DNA of 64,000 nucleotides from Niastella sp. OAS944 (GTDB lineage Bacteria > Bacteroidota > Bacteroidia > Chitinophagales > Chitinophagaceae). Made by a program: the position numbers and the translations under genes. Under the pieces are notes generated by a model that saw only the letters and a list, made by a program, of their open reading frames with translations, ran no database searches and had not been told where the DNA came from. Shown here in pieces: positions 1 through 8,108 of the stretch. The stretch spans positions 62,001-126,000 of the forward strand of contig JANUBW010000009.1 in assembly GCA_024809215.1 (NCBI GenBank), written 5' to 3'. Position 1 is the first letter of the stretch, and each line of letters begins with the position of its first letter.

Positions 1-785
1 AGAAAGACTCTAATGCCATTGACATTAAAACGTTCTCACAATTTATACCTGACAGCATTTGGCGAAAAGACTTTGGAAAGACCGCAACGCCAAAGTTCTA
101 TGCGCTTGGCCGGGCTGTAGAAAAAGAGAAAGAGAGTTATTTGTTCACTGCTGTAGTTGCCGGCGGCAAGCGGGTGGCTTACCTGGCTTGTTTTAGCAAG
201 GATAATAAGTTTCTGCAGGCCATGCCGGTATTGAAGACGGGATTTGAAAATTACAGTTCGGCATATGGTGCGCTCGATGCAAAATTTCAGATCACAACTT
301 ACCACGATACAAAAAAAGCAGGCGGCGATCTGCTGTTCAAAAGGAACGTTTATTTCTACGACCGGAACGGGGATAATTTTACCCTTATTGTAACCGAACC
401 AAATGAAGATATTATTCAGGATGTTTTCAACCCCATTGATACCCTGGCAGCCAGTCATAAATATTCGGGCGATTATGTAGAGAACGACAGAAACTTCGTT
501 TCTATACGTGACGGAAAAAATGCTTCTGAAATAGTATTCTTTGTGCATTTTGAAAAAAACGGGGGTAAGTGTAATGGTGAGTTAAAAGGTTCTGCACGTT
601 TTATTTCACCCACGGTGGCCCAGTTTACCAAAAGCGACAATCCCTGTGCATTGGAGTTTACCTTCAGCGGTAGTAAGGTGACTATGAAAGAAAAAGGAGG
701 ATGTGGGTCGTACCGTGATATTCAGTGTTTTTTTAACGGAAGCTACCCGAAAAAGAAAAAGAAGGCAGCTGATGAAAAGAAGTAG
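1..785 (+). CDS. hypothetical protein, 5' end outside the window
   Basis: The frame beginning at base 3 is open from the window edge to the TAG at 783-785, so the gene starts upstream; a TTG at 141 is only an internal codon. About 260 residues are visible. I recognise no family. The C-terminal part has a cysteine-containing beta-rich stretch and ends in a lysine-rich tail (KKKKKAADEKK). The protein may be secreted, but its N-terminus is not visible. The next gene is on the same strand 167 bases on, with no clear terminator between them. Confidence 0.7.
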   Translation, partial: KDSNAIDIKTFSQFIPDSIWRKDFGKTATPKFYALGRAVEKEKESYLFTAVVAGGKRVAYLACFSKDNKFLQAMPVLKTGFENYSSAYGALDAKFQITTYHDTKKAGGDLLFKRNVYFYDRNGDNFTLIVTEPNEDIIQDVFNPIDTLAASHKYSGDYVENDRNFVSIRDGKNASEIVFFVHFEKNGGKCNGELKGSARFISPTVAQFTKSDNPCALEFTFSGSKVTMKEKGGCGSYRDIQCFFNGSYPKKKKKAADEKK

Positions 786-903
786 CTGATGTTACAGGCT
801 AACATTCATTAGTTGTTAATTCCTTAATATAGCTGCATCGCCCAAGCCGGTGAATTTATAATTATACGTTATATTCGCCCCGTCTTTAGCATCTTTGTAT
901 ATA

Positions 904-936
904 ACAGAACTATTGATTTATATATATTAGTTCTGT
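904..936. promoter_or_regulatory. 9-bp inverted repeat just upstream of the glucan phosphorylase-like gene
   Basis: ACAGAACTA (904-912) is mirrored by TAGTTCTGT (928-936) around an AT-rich 15-base centre, ending 16 bases before the ATG at 953. The size and position would suit a dimeric repressor site or a short leader hairpin. There is no direct evidence for either. Confidence 0.35.
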
Positions 937-952
937 AAGCTTAAAATGAACA

Positions 953-2614
953 GTGTATATGAGTTTTACCAATTTTACAGTTCCTTATCAAATAGAAGGG
1001 AAGTACAGTAAACGAGTGGCCTATTTTTCAATGGAGTACGCAGTACATCAGCCATTGAAAATTTATAGTGGAGGTTTGGGTTTTTTATCTGGTTCGCATT
1101 TGCGCAGCGCATATGAGTTGCAACAAAATATGGTGGGCATTGGCATCTTGTGGAAGTATGGCTATTATGATCAGGCCCGTAACCAGGACCATTCCCTGCA
1201 GGTAACCTGGCTCGAAAAATATTATCATTTTTTAGAAGATACCGGTATTAAATTTCAAATAACCATTCACGATCACCTGGTGTGGGTGAAAGCGTATTAT
1301 TTGAACCCGGAAACATTTAAAACAGCGCCGCTCTTTTTGCTGAGCACTGATTTGCCAGAGAATGATCATGTTTCACAAACCATTACGCATCGTTTATACG
1401 ACGCCAACGTGGCAACCAAAGTAGCCCAGTTTATTTTATTGGGTGTTGGTGGCGCCAAGTTGATGGATGAAATAGGATTCAACCCCGACCTGTATCATTT
1501 GAACGAAGCGCATGCCGTATCATCAGTATTCTATTTATACAAGAAGTTCGGCAATAAGGTTGATGAAGTGAAGAAGCGCCTGGTGTTCACTACGCATACA
1601 CCCGAAGAAGCAGGTAATGAAAAACATGATATTCACCTTTGTCATAAAATGAGTTACTTCTGCGGGTTAAGTCTCGATGAAGTACGTAAGCTCACAGGTA
1701 TTCAGGACGATTTGTTCAACCACTCGCTGGTAGCTTTACGTTTTGCTCACCTGGCTAATGGTGTATCTAAATTGCATGGTGAAGTATCGCGCCAAATGTG
1801 GGGCAGGTATGAGAATATTTGTCCAATCATTTCAATAACCAACGCACAGAACTGGCGTTACTGGGCCGATAAACAATTGTATCGTGCTGCAGAAGAAGGT
1901 AACGATAGCTGGTGGGATGATCGCAAGAAATACCTTAAGCGCAGGGCATTTGAAATAGTGGCCGATCAAACCGGCAAATTGTTCAACCCGAATGTATTTA
2001 CAATTGTATGGGCACGCCGCTTTGCCGGGTATAAAAGAGCGGAATTACTTACACGCGATAAAGCCCGCTTTGAAAAGTTATTAAGGAATACCAAATATCC
2101 CGTACAGATCATTTGGGCAGGTAAACCATACCCCATGGATTACCCCGCTATCAATGATTTTAATAACCTGATACATTTAAGCAAAGGCAATAAAAATATA
2201 GCTGTGCTTGTAGGTTATGAATTGGGATTATCAAAACGCCTGAAACAGGCGGCTGATATTTGGCTAAACAATCCACGCGTTCCACGCGAAGCTTCGGGTA
2301 CCAGTGGTATGACGGCTGCTATGAACGGCGCCATCAACTTTAGTACCGACGATGGCTGGATACCTGAATTTATTGATCAGGGCCATAATGGTTTTGTTGT
2401 ACCGAAAGCCGATTACGCCAAAATGAGCGTGCAGGACCAGGACCAATACGACCTTGATAAAATGTACGAAATGCTCGAAAAAGATGTTCTGCCTATGTAT
2501 TACGAGCGTTACGATACCTGGCGTCAGATTGCCAAGAATGGAATGCGTGATGTGAGGTTTCAGTTCGATTCGGGCAGGATGGCGAATGAGTATTATGAGT
2601 TACTCTATAAGTAG
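953..2614 (+). CDS. glgP: alpha-glucan phosphorylase-like protein (GT35 family) without the PLP lysine
   Basis: 553 residues, clearly of the glycogen/alpha-glucan phosphorylase superfamily: N-terminal RVAYFSMEYAVHQ and YSGGLGFLSG blocks, the HLNEAHAV block, WARRFAGYKRAEL, and a C-terminal EASGTSGM block. Known phosphorylases have lysine after that GM and it carries pyridoxal phosphate; here residue 454 is threonine (ACG at 2312-2314). The protein is also shorter than typical phosphorylases (about 700-850 residues). It may therefore be a glycosyltransferase-like relative rather than a working phosphorylase. ATG at 953 or at 959 could be the start. Family membership is firm, catalytic role is not. 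Confidence 0.85.
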   Translation: MYMSFTNFTVPYQIEGKYSKRVAYFSMEYAVHQPLKIYSGGLGFLSGSHLRSAYELQQNMVGIGILWKYGYYDQARNQDHSLQVTWLEKYYHFLEDTGIKFQITIHDHLVWVKAYYLNPETFKTAPLFLLSTDLPENDHVSQTITHRLYDANVATKVAQFILLGVGGAKLMDEIGFNPDLYHLNEAHAVSSVFYLYKKFGNKVDEVKKRLVFTTHTPEEAGNEKHDIHLCHKMSYFCGLSLDEVRKLTGIQDDLFNHSLVALRFAHLANGVSKLHGEVSRQMWGRYENICPIISITNAQNWRYWADKQLYRAAEEGNDSWWDDRKKYLKRRAFEIVADQTGKLFNPNVFTIVWARRFAGYKRAELLTRDKARFEKLLRNTKYPVQIIWAGKPYPMDYPAINDFNNLIHLSKGNKNIAVLVGYELGLSKRLKQAADIWLNNPRVPREASGTSGMTAAMNGAINFSTDDGWIPEFIDQGHNGFVVPKADYAKMSVQDQDQYDLDKMYEMLEKDVLPMYYERYDTWRQIAKNGMRDVRFQFDSGRMANEYYELLYK

Positions 2615-2895
2615 TTGACTAGTTAACGAGTTGACTGGTTAACTAGTAGTTGACAGGTTGATAGAGTTGATGAAGGTAATAGAGTTGATATAGGTAATAC
2701 AGAAAAGTAGTTTGTTAAAATAATCTTAAGGATCATCTGTTATGCAGGTGGTCCTTTTTTGTGAAAGGCCCTCGCGGAGACTCAGGCATGCATTTGCTCA
2801 GTGGGCTCAACAGAAAGCCTTTATCAACTTTATCAACATATCAACTTTTCAACTTCCTCGTCAACTTGTCAACTCGTCAACTCGTCAACTTATGC
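2615..2895. repeat. paired octamer arrays flanking a terminator
   Basis: Directly after the glgP-like stop, 8-base words built on GTTGACT/GTTAACT run to about 2700. After the terminator hairpin the inverse words (xxxTCAAC) run from about 2821 to 2892. The TCAAC cores sit at 2824, 2833, 2841, 2849, 2861, 2869, 2877 and 2885, mostly 8 apart. The two arms are inverted relative to each other. One of several such structures in the window. Confidence 0.8.
2728..2760 (+). terminator. intrinsic terminator of the glucan phosphorylase-like gene
   Basis: A 12-bp stem beginning AAGGATCATCTG, with a 5-base loop and two G-T pairs, is followed by TTTTTT. It sits 115 bases after the stop, in the middle of the octamer arrays. 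Confidence 0.8.
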
Positions 2896-2935
2896 AATTT
2901 TCTCAAAACATGCATCTATTCATAAACAACAATAC

Positions 2936-4732
2936 ATGAAACGCATTTTAACCCTATTGATATTAACCTCACTGGCAGCCAGCACCCATGCCGGTGACGA
3001 TAAGAACATTGTTAGCTCAACCCTGAAGTCGGCCATGGTATACCGCATTGGCGCCGAATTGGCGCATACGGCCAAGGCTTCACTACACCAGGGCAATAAT
3101 GAATTAGTGATAGATAATATCAGCAACCGAATCGATGTAAACAGTTTGCAAATAGGCAGTAATGGCAATGTGACCATATTGTCGGTAGAGTTCTCAACCA
3201 ATTTTTTGCGGCCCGAAGTAAAGCTGCCCGTTGTAAAAAAGCTGGAAGATTCGCTTGAGGCAGTGAATGAAGAAATAACCAGAGTACAGGTGATATTAAA
3301 GACGGACCAGGAATTATTAGACCTGTTAAAGGCCAACAAAGAAATTCGTGGCGATCAAAATGGGGTGAGCGTAGCTGAGCTAACAAAGATGATGGAGTAT
3401 TATAAAACAAAAACGCTGGAGTTGCAGAATGAGATGAGCCGGTATAAAGAGAAAGAAAAAAAGTTACAAGCCATTACTGCTAAAATACACCAGCAGATAA
3501 CAGAGGAAGAACAAAAGAACAGCAAGACCATTGGCAAATTGTTATTGCAGTTATATTGCCCGGTAGCAGGCCAGTACGATTTCACCATATCGTATGTAAC
3601 GCCTGCTGCCAGTTGGAATCCCGCGTACGACCTGTGGGTGGAAAATATAAATAAACCGGTTGCACTGGCTTATAAAGCCAAACTGGCACAAAGCACAGGG
3701 CTCGACTGGGATAATGTGAAATTATCGTTATCTACTTCTGTACCATCACAACATAATAATGCGCCCGATGTTAAGGCCTGGTTTCTTGATTATGTTAATG
3801 CTTACAACAGCGTACCGGACGCGTTCAGTAATAGAATTGCCGGAGTGGCTGCTGCTCCTGCTCCTGCCATGGAAGAAGTTAGAGTGAGAGGCTATGCCAG
3901 CATTAAAGAATATAAGACGGATAGCCGGAGTGAAGAACCTATTTATGTAGTAAATGGTGCTGTTATTAGTAAAGATGAATTTAACAAGATAGATAAGAGG
4001 GCCATCAAAAGTATGGATGTATTAAAGGATGCATCATCGTTGGCAATATATGGTAGCCGGGCAGGCAATGGTGTTGTGGTTGTTACCACAAAACAAATGA
4101 ACGATTATGTAGGCGTGAAAGATAATCAGTTGAATGTTGTATTTGAAATTGAACTGCCTTACGATGTGCCATCGAATGGTAAAGAGCAGAATGTTAGTCT
4201 GAAAGATTTTAAAATACCTGCGCAATTTAAATATTACAGCGCGCCGCGCTTAGATAAAGATGCCTACCTGTTGGGTGAAATAGTTGACTGGGAGGCATTG
4301 AACCTGTTACCGGGTGAGGCGAATATCATTTTTGAAGGTACATATATTGGTAAAACAAACATCGACGCCAACTCTGTACAGGATACTTTAAACCTTACGT
4401 TGGGCCGCGATAAAAGGGTAGTAGTGAACAGGGAAAGGCTGGCCGATTTCAGCAGCGTGAAATTCCTTGGTACCAATAAAAAACAGACACTGACATTTGA
4501 AATAACGGTTCGTAATAATAAGAAAGAAGCGGTTCAAATGGAGCTAAGAGATCAATATCCCGTTTCAACCAATAAGGACATTGAGGTAGAGTTACTGCAG
4601 CATGATGGCGCATCGGTAAATACGGAGACCGGTATCTTAACCTGGAAAATGCAATTAGCGCCGGGGGAAATAAAGAAATACCGCGTTAGCTACAGTGTGA
4701 AATACCCGAAGGATAAAGAAATAAACTTATAA
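2936..4732 (+). CDS. DUF4139/MuiA-type surface protein with a TonB-plug-like insertion
   Basis: Starts at ATG 2936, which gives a clean signal peptide (MKRILTLLILTSLAASTHAG); the longer upstream frame is octamer array. 598 residues. The N-terminal half (DUF4140-like, ending in a long coiled coil) and C-terminal half (DUF4139) match the mucoidy-inhibitor MuiA-like family. Between them, residues about 312-383, lies a segment resembling the plug of SusC receptors: a VRVRGYAS start, an IKSMDVLKDAS block, an AIYGSRAGNGVVVVTTK block. The same motif appears in the true SusC at 49,365. The protein is probably periplasmic or outer-membrane associated. Its function is unknown. Confidence 0.8.
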   Translation: MKRILTLLILTSLAASTHAGDDKNIVSSTLKSAMVYRIGAELAHTAKASLHQGNNELVIDNISNRIDVNSLQIGSNGNVTILSVEFSTNFLRPEVKLPVVKKLEDSLEAVNEEITRVQVILKTDQELLDLLKANKEIRGDQNGVSVAELTKMMEYYKTKTLELQNEMSRYKEKEKKLQAITAKIHQQITEEEQKNSKTIGKLLLQLYCPVAGQYDFTISYVTPAASWNPAYDLWVENINKPVALAYKAKLAQSTGLDWDNVKLSLSTSVPSQHNNAPDVKAWFLDYVNAYNSVPDAFSNRIAGVAAAPAPAMEEVRVRGYASIKEYKTDSRSEEPIYVVNGAVISKDEFNKIDKRAIKSMDVLKDASSLAIYGSRAGNGVVVVTTKQMNDYVGVKDNQLNVVFEIELPYDVPSNGKEQNVSLKDFKIPAQFKYYSAPRLDKDAYLLGEIVDWEALNLLPGEANIIFEGTYIGKTNIDANSVQDTLNLTLGRDKRVVVNRERLADFSSVKFLGTNKKQTLTFEITVRNNKKEAVQMELRDQYPVSTNKDIEVELLQHDGASVNTETGILTWKMQLAPGEIKKYRVSYSVKYPKDKEINL

Positions 4733-4735
4733 AAA

Positions 4736-4765
4736 AAAGAGCCGCTTATTACAGAGCGGCTCTTT
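4736..4765. terminator. bidirectional terminator between convergent genes
   Basis: An 11-bp perfect stem, AAAGAGCCGCT with AGCGGCTCTTT, has A-runs and T-runs on its two sides. It sits in the 40-base gap between the converging DUF4139 and FKBP genes. Confidence 0.85.
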
Positions 4766-4772
4766 GCTTTTA

Positions 4773-5501
4773 TTAAGGAACAATTTCAATTAGTTCTACA
4801 TCGAAGATCAGCGCAGATCCTGCCTGTATCTTACCGGCATCCTGATCGCCATAAGCAAGTTCTGAAGGAATGAATAATTTCCACTTGCTGCCAACAGGCA
4901 TTAATTGTAACGCTTCTGTCCAACCGGGAATTACCCTGCTTAAATAAAGGTTAATAGGTTCACCGCGTTCAACAGAGCTATCGAATACAGTACCGTCGAT
5001 GAGGGTACCATGGTAATGTACTTTTACCTGGTCTTCGGCTTTTGGTTTGGGACCAGTACCTTCTTTTTCTATTTTATATTGCAGGCCGCTGGGCAAAGTA
5101 ACCACGCCTGGTTTCTTTTTGTTTTCTGCCAACCATGCTTCGCCTGCTTTTTTATTTGGGCCGGCTTTGGCTTTTGCGGCAGACTGCATGTAGTTAACGA
5201 TACAGCTGTTTACTTGTGCTTCGTTCATCAGTGGTTTGTCGGCTTTGGCATCAGAAAGCGCTTTTACCACTAATGTGTTATTTATGTCTTTTATGCCCTG
5301 GGCTTTGTAAAAACTGGCGATACTTAAGCCAATGGCATAACTAAATGAATCGACTGAATTTTTCAAAGCGGGGGCAGCAGGTGCTGCGGTAGTAGTCGTT
5401 TTCTTAGGCGCAGCTGCAACCGGCTTTTTTTTAGCTGGAGCCTGGGCCAGCATTACAGTGGCTGGTAAACTGGCTAAAGCCAACAGCACATATTTTTTCA
5501 T
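4773..5501 (-). CDS. FKBP-type peptidyl-prolyl cis-trans isomerase
   Basis: 242 residues from ATG 5501, starting MKKYVLLALASLPATVMLAQ, a signal peptide; a longer frame upstream lacks support. An Ala/Lys/Thr-rich linker is followed by an FKBP N-terminal helical domain (about residues 45-125) and a C-terminal FKBP domain (EDQVKVHYHGTL, DGTVFDSS, PGWTEALQLMPVG, FDVELIEI). It is an exported proline isomerase, probably a folding helper in the periplasm. Its ATG shares one base with the TAA of the gene upstream (TAATG), so the two are probably translationally coupled. Confidence 0.9.
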   Translation of the reverse strand: MKKYVLLALASLPATVMLAQAPAKKKPVAAAPKKTTTTAAPAAPALKNSVDSFSYAIGLSIASFYKAQGIKDINNTLVVKALSDAKADKPLMNEAQVNSCIVNYMQSAAKAKAGPNKKAGEAWLAENKKKPGVVTLPSGLQYKIEKEGTGPKPKAEDQVKVHYHGTLIDGTVFDSSVERGEPINLYLSRVIPGWTEALQLMPVGSKWKLFIPSELAYGDQDAGKIQAGSALIFDVELIEIVP

Positions 5502-6211
5502 TATATAAATTTTAGGCACCAAAAGTAAGTGAATGAATTGAATTCACCAGTAGGTGAAAGAAACGAATTCACCGGGGGATTATTGCCGTACGCACTGGCT
5601 TTAACGGTACTGTCGGCCATTTTAGCAGGTTGGGGTGTCAGGTGTTTATACCGATGCTCATAGGGCTGATTGGTAACAATGGCCAGTATATCTTTTTCAA
5701 GTGAGGTTACCGGTGATTCTACCATCCGGCCTACTTCGCGCTGATCTTCAAATATCAACAGGGTAGGCACCCTACGAATGTTCAAACCCTGTTCTTCATG
5801 CTGCGGGCTTTGTTTATAGGCGGTATCGCTGTTATTTAAATTGATTAGCTGTATTTGTGTTGGTTTTACCCGGCAGTAATCGAGGATCTTGTAAATACGG
5901 GGTACTTCGCGGCGGCTATCGCCACACCAGGTGCCCATAAACAAAAGGAAACGTTTATTGCGAAGTAGTGGTTTTACCTGGATGGCCGTGGTGCTGTCAA
6001 CAACATAGCTGTCGTAGTTTTTAGTGTACCAGGTATCGAAGGGCGCTTGCGCAAGTCGTTCGCGATCGGTTTTACCAAGCAATATAAGGTTGCCTTTTTT
6101 GTCGGTGGCTGTAACATTAACGGGATGTGATTGCTGGTTGGCTAGTTTGGGTGTGCAGGAAATGAATATAAAAAATAAGGTGGCTATCGCTGTTATATAA
6201 GTGGTGTTCAT
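5501..6211 (-). CDS. thioredoxin-like lipoprotein
   Basis: 236 residues from ATG 6211 (MNTTYITAIATLFFIFISC). The cysteine ending that hydrophobic stretch makes a lipoprotein signal likely. The central thioredoxin fold shows FLLFMGTWCGDSRREVPR and a cis-proline block RRVPTLLIF. The active site is WCGDS with one cysteine instead of CXXC, so disulfide exchange by the usual two-cysteine route is unlikely. It overlaps the FKBP gene by one base, which suggests a two-gene operon for envelope protein quality control. Confidence 0.8.
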   Translation of the reverse strand: MNTTYITAIATLFFIFISCTPKLANQQSHPVNVTATDKKGNLILLGKTDRERLAQAPFDTWYTKNYDSYVVDSTTAIQVKPLLRNKRFLLFMGTWCGDSRREVPRIYKILDYCRVKPTQIQLINLNNSDTAYKQSPQHEEQGLNIRRVPTLLIFEDQREVGRMVESPVTSLEKDILAIVTNQPYEHRYKHLTPQPAKMADSTVKASAYGNNPPVNSFLSPTGEFNSFTYFWCLKFI

Positions 6212-6374
6212 TTGATGTAGTTGTATGTGGTTAGAATAGAATGCCTGTGCATAATGATTATGTTGCAGCGCATACTGTGCATAACAGTGCATCTGCCCAC
6301 AATCATTGATGCAGGACAATAAATAGATGGCCAGGCTGCTCTTGCAGCTTGTATTACGTTCTAGATGTTCAGCG

Positions 6375-6710
6375 TTAGGCGTTCAGCCTTTTCCGGGGAG
6401 GTTGAAATATAGCAGGAGGGTGAAGCTCAGGAACGACTTCAGTATAAGCCATTTCATGTTTTACAGGCGTGGCGGGTGATTGCCAGCTTTGTGCCTGTTC
6501 ATGAAACAATGTTATCTCAACTGTTTTTTCTTTTAATGTTGCGGCTGTTTGTTGTGTGGTATCGGTGTTCTTATCGAGTAGTTGCTGAATACAATCACAT
6601 CGGGTTGACGTGTATAGCGAGGCAAAGCGACACTGCCAATAGCTTACCAGTTTGCCATATTGAAGGGCAAAAAAGGCGGTAAGGCATATGATGGCGGTCA
6701 GTGAACGCAC
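6375..6710 (-). CDS. small hypothetical exported or membrane protein
   Basis: 111 residues: a hydrophobic N-terminus (SLTAIICLTAFFALQYG), a cysteine-containing stretch with CDC, and a proline-rich tail ending PPRKRLNA. I do not recognise the family. The N-terminal helix could be a signal peptide or a single membrane anchor. It is divergent from the thioesterase gene and separated by 80 bases. It may be real, but the reading frame is the only support. Confidence 0.5.
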   Translation of the reverse strand: MRSLTAIICLTAFFALQYGKLVSYWQCRFASLYTSTRCDCIQQLLDKNTDTTQQTAATLKEKTVEITLFHEQAQSWQSPATPVKHEMAYTEVVPELHPPAIFQPPRKRLNA

Positions 6711-6758
6711 GCAATTTGATTAGTTAGCGAAAAAATACTAATAATACTGATAACTCTC

Positions 6759-6766
6759 TAATTTTG
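6759..6766 (+). promoter_or_regulatory. Bacteroidota -7 box before the thioesterase gene
   Basis: TAATTTTG matches TAnnTTTG. Transcription would begin near 6773, leaving about 18 bases before the ATG at 6791. This supports that start over an in-frame TTG at 6764. No convincing -33 TTTG was found at the usual distance. Confidence 0.45.
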
Positions 6767-6790
6767 CCCTCTTCAATTTTAACATATTTT

Positions 6791-7225
6791 ATGAGTGCAT
6801 ATATTAAACCTTTGGAAATTCGCTGGTCTGATCTTGACCCCAACTTTCATGTGCGGCATTCCGTATATTATGATTTTGGGGCTTTTATACGGATTGCTTT
6901 TTTGAACGAGCATGGATTAACGCCGGCTTTTATGTTAAAGCATCAGTTTGGACCCATCATTTTCAGGGAAGAATGTGTTTTTAAGCGGGAAATAAGAATG
7001 GGCGAACAATTAACTATCGATGTGCAGTTATTTAAATCACGGCCCGATCATTCACGATGGACCATTCAACATCGTATAATGAAAAATGGCAATGAGGTTG
7101 CTGCCATTATAACTGTTGATGGCGCCTGGATGGATGTGGTGCAGCGCAAACTCACGGTTCCGCCCGATACGGTAAAACATGTATTTGAGAAAATGCCTAA
7201 GGCTGAGCAGTTTGTGTGGGATTAA
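6791..7225 (+). CDS. acyl-CoA thioesterase, hotdog fold
   Basis: 144 residues starting MSAYIKPLEIRWSDLDPN. The SDLDPNFHVRHSVYYDFG block is the 4-hydroxybenzoyl-CoA thioesterase type signature, with the catalytic aspartate in DLDPN. The protein is cytoplasmic and probably hydrolyses acyl-CoA or acyl-ACP thioesters. The acyl chain cannot be told from sequence. It is a single-gene unit ahead of the DUF4197 gene. Confidence 0.85.
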   Translation: MSAYIKPLEIRWSDLDPNFHVRHSVYYDFGAFIRIAFLNEHGLTPAFMLKHQFGPIIFREECVFKREIRMGEQLTIDVQLFKSRPDHSRWTIQHRIMKNGNEVAAIITVDGAWMDVVQRKLTVPPDTVKHVFEKMPKAEQFVWD

Positions 7226-7297
7226 ATTACCATTAGACTTAACAACTTTTTACGATTTAACACGTTATTTTAGCTGAATTATTTAACGAATATCTCT

Positions 7298-8026
7298 ATG
7301 AAACGAATAGTTTTACCCCTTTTACTGTTAACCGGTGTTGCATCATTTGGTCAAAGCAGCCTTTTGAAAAAAGCAAGCAGTGTTCTGAATAAGGCTAAGA
7401 GTGGCACTGGTACTACTTCATTAAGCAATGATGATATTGTGGCCGGTTTAAAAGAAGCATTATCTGTAGGCGCAAAGAACAGCGCTAATAAATTGTCGTC
7501 GGTTGACGGATTTTTCGCTAATGCCGCCATTAAAGTATTGATGCCGCCCGAAGCAAAGAAAGTAGAAACTGCTTTACGTACTGCTGGTATGGGCAAGCTG
7601 GTTGATAACGCTATTTTGTCTATGAACCGTGCCGCCGAAGAGGCCAGCAAATCTGCCGCGCCTATTTTCGTGAATGCTATTACAAGCATGAGCTTTACAG
7701 ATGCATTGAATATTTTAAAAGGAAGCGATACTGCTGCTACCGGTTACCTGCGTGGTAAAACTGTAGCTGCTCTTACAAGCGCCTTCCGCCCTGTGATAGA
7801 TACTGCTTTATCGAAAACAGCAGCTACTTCATACTGGAAAACAGTGTTTGATGCTTACAATAAGCTTCCAACTACTTTTAATAAAATTAATCCTGACCTG
7901 GCTGGTTATGTTACAGAGAAGTCATTGAGCGGTATGTTTTATCAGGTTGCTCAGGAAGAACAAAAGATCCGCAAAGATCCTGCTGCCCGTGTTACTGATA
8001 TCCTGAAGAAGGTGTTCGGCAGTTAA
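7298..8026 (+). CDS. DUF4197 domain exported protein
   Basis: 242 residues with a signal peptide (MKRIVLPLLLLTGVASFGQ), then an Ala-rich all-helical domain typical of DUF4197: SNDDIVAGLKEALSVGAKNS, MPPEAKKVETALR, the SMSFTDALNIL block, and a C-terminus containing AARVTDILKKVFG. The family is widespread in Gram-negative bacteria and has no assigned activity. The protein is probably periplasmic. It is followed at once by a strong terminator, so it is likely transcribed alone. Confidence 0.85.
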   Translation: MKRIVLPLLLLTGVASFGQSSLLKKASSVLNKAKSGTGTTSLSNDDIVAGLKEALSVGAKNSANKLSSVDGFFANAAIKVLMPPEAKKVETALRTAGMGKLVDNAILSMNRAAEEASKSAAPIFVNAITSMSFTDALNILKGSDTAATGYLRGKTVAALTSAFRPVIDTALSKTAATSYWKTVFDAYNKLPTTFNKINPDLAGYVTEKSLSGMFYQVAQEEQKIRKDPAARVTDILKKVFGS

Positions 8027-8062
8027 TTTTCCCTCGTCTGCTTGGAGATTTATTATAAATTG

Positions 8063-8093
8063 CACCCCGACAAACGTCGGGGTTGTTTTTTTA
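8063..8093 (+). terminator. intrinsic terminator after the DUF4197 gene
   Basis: The stem CCCCGAC/GTCGGGG with loop AAAC is followed by a run of seven T's at 8086-8092. Confidence 0.9.
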
Positions 8094-8108
8094 TAATACT
8101 ACAGTCAC

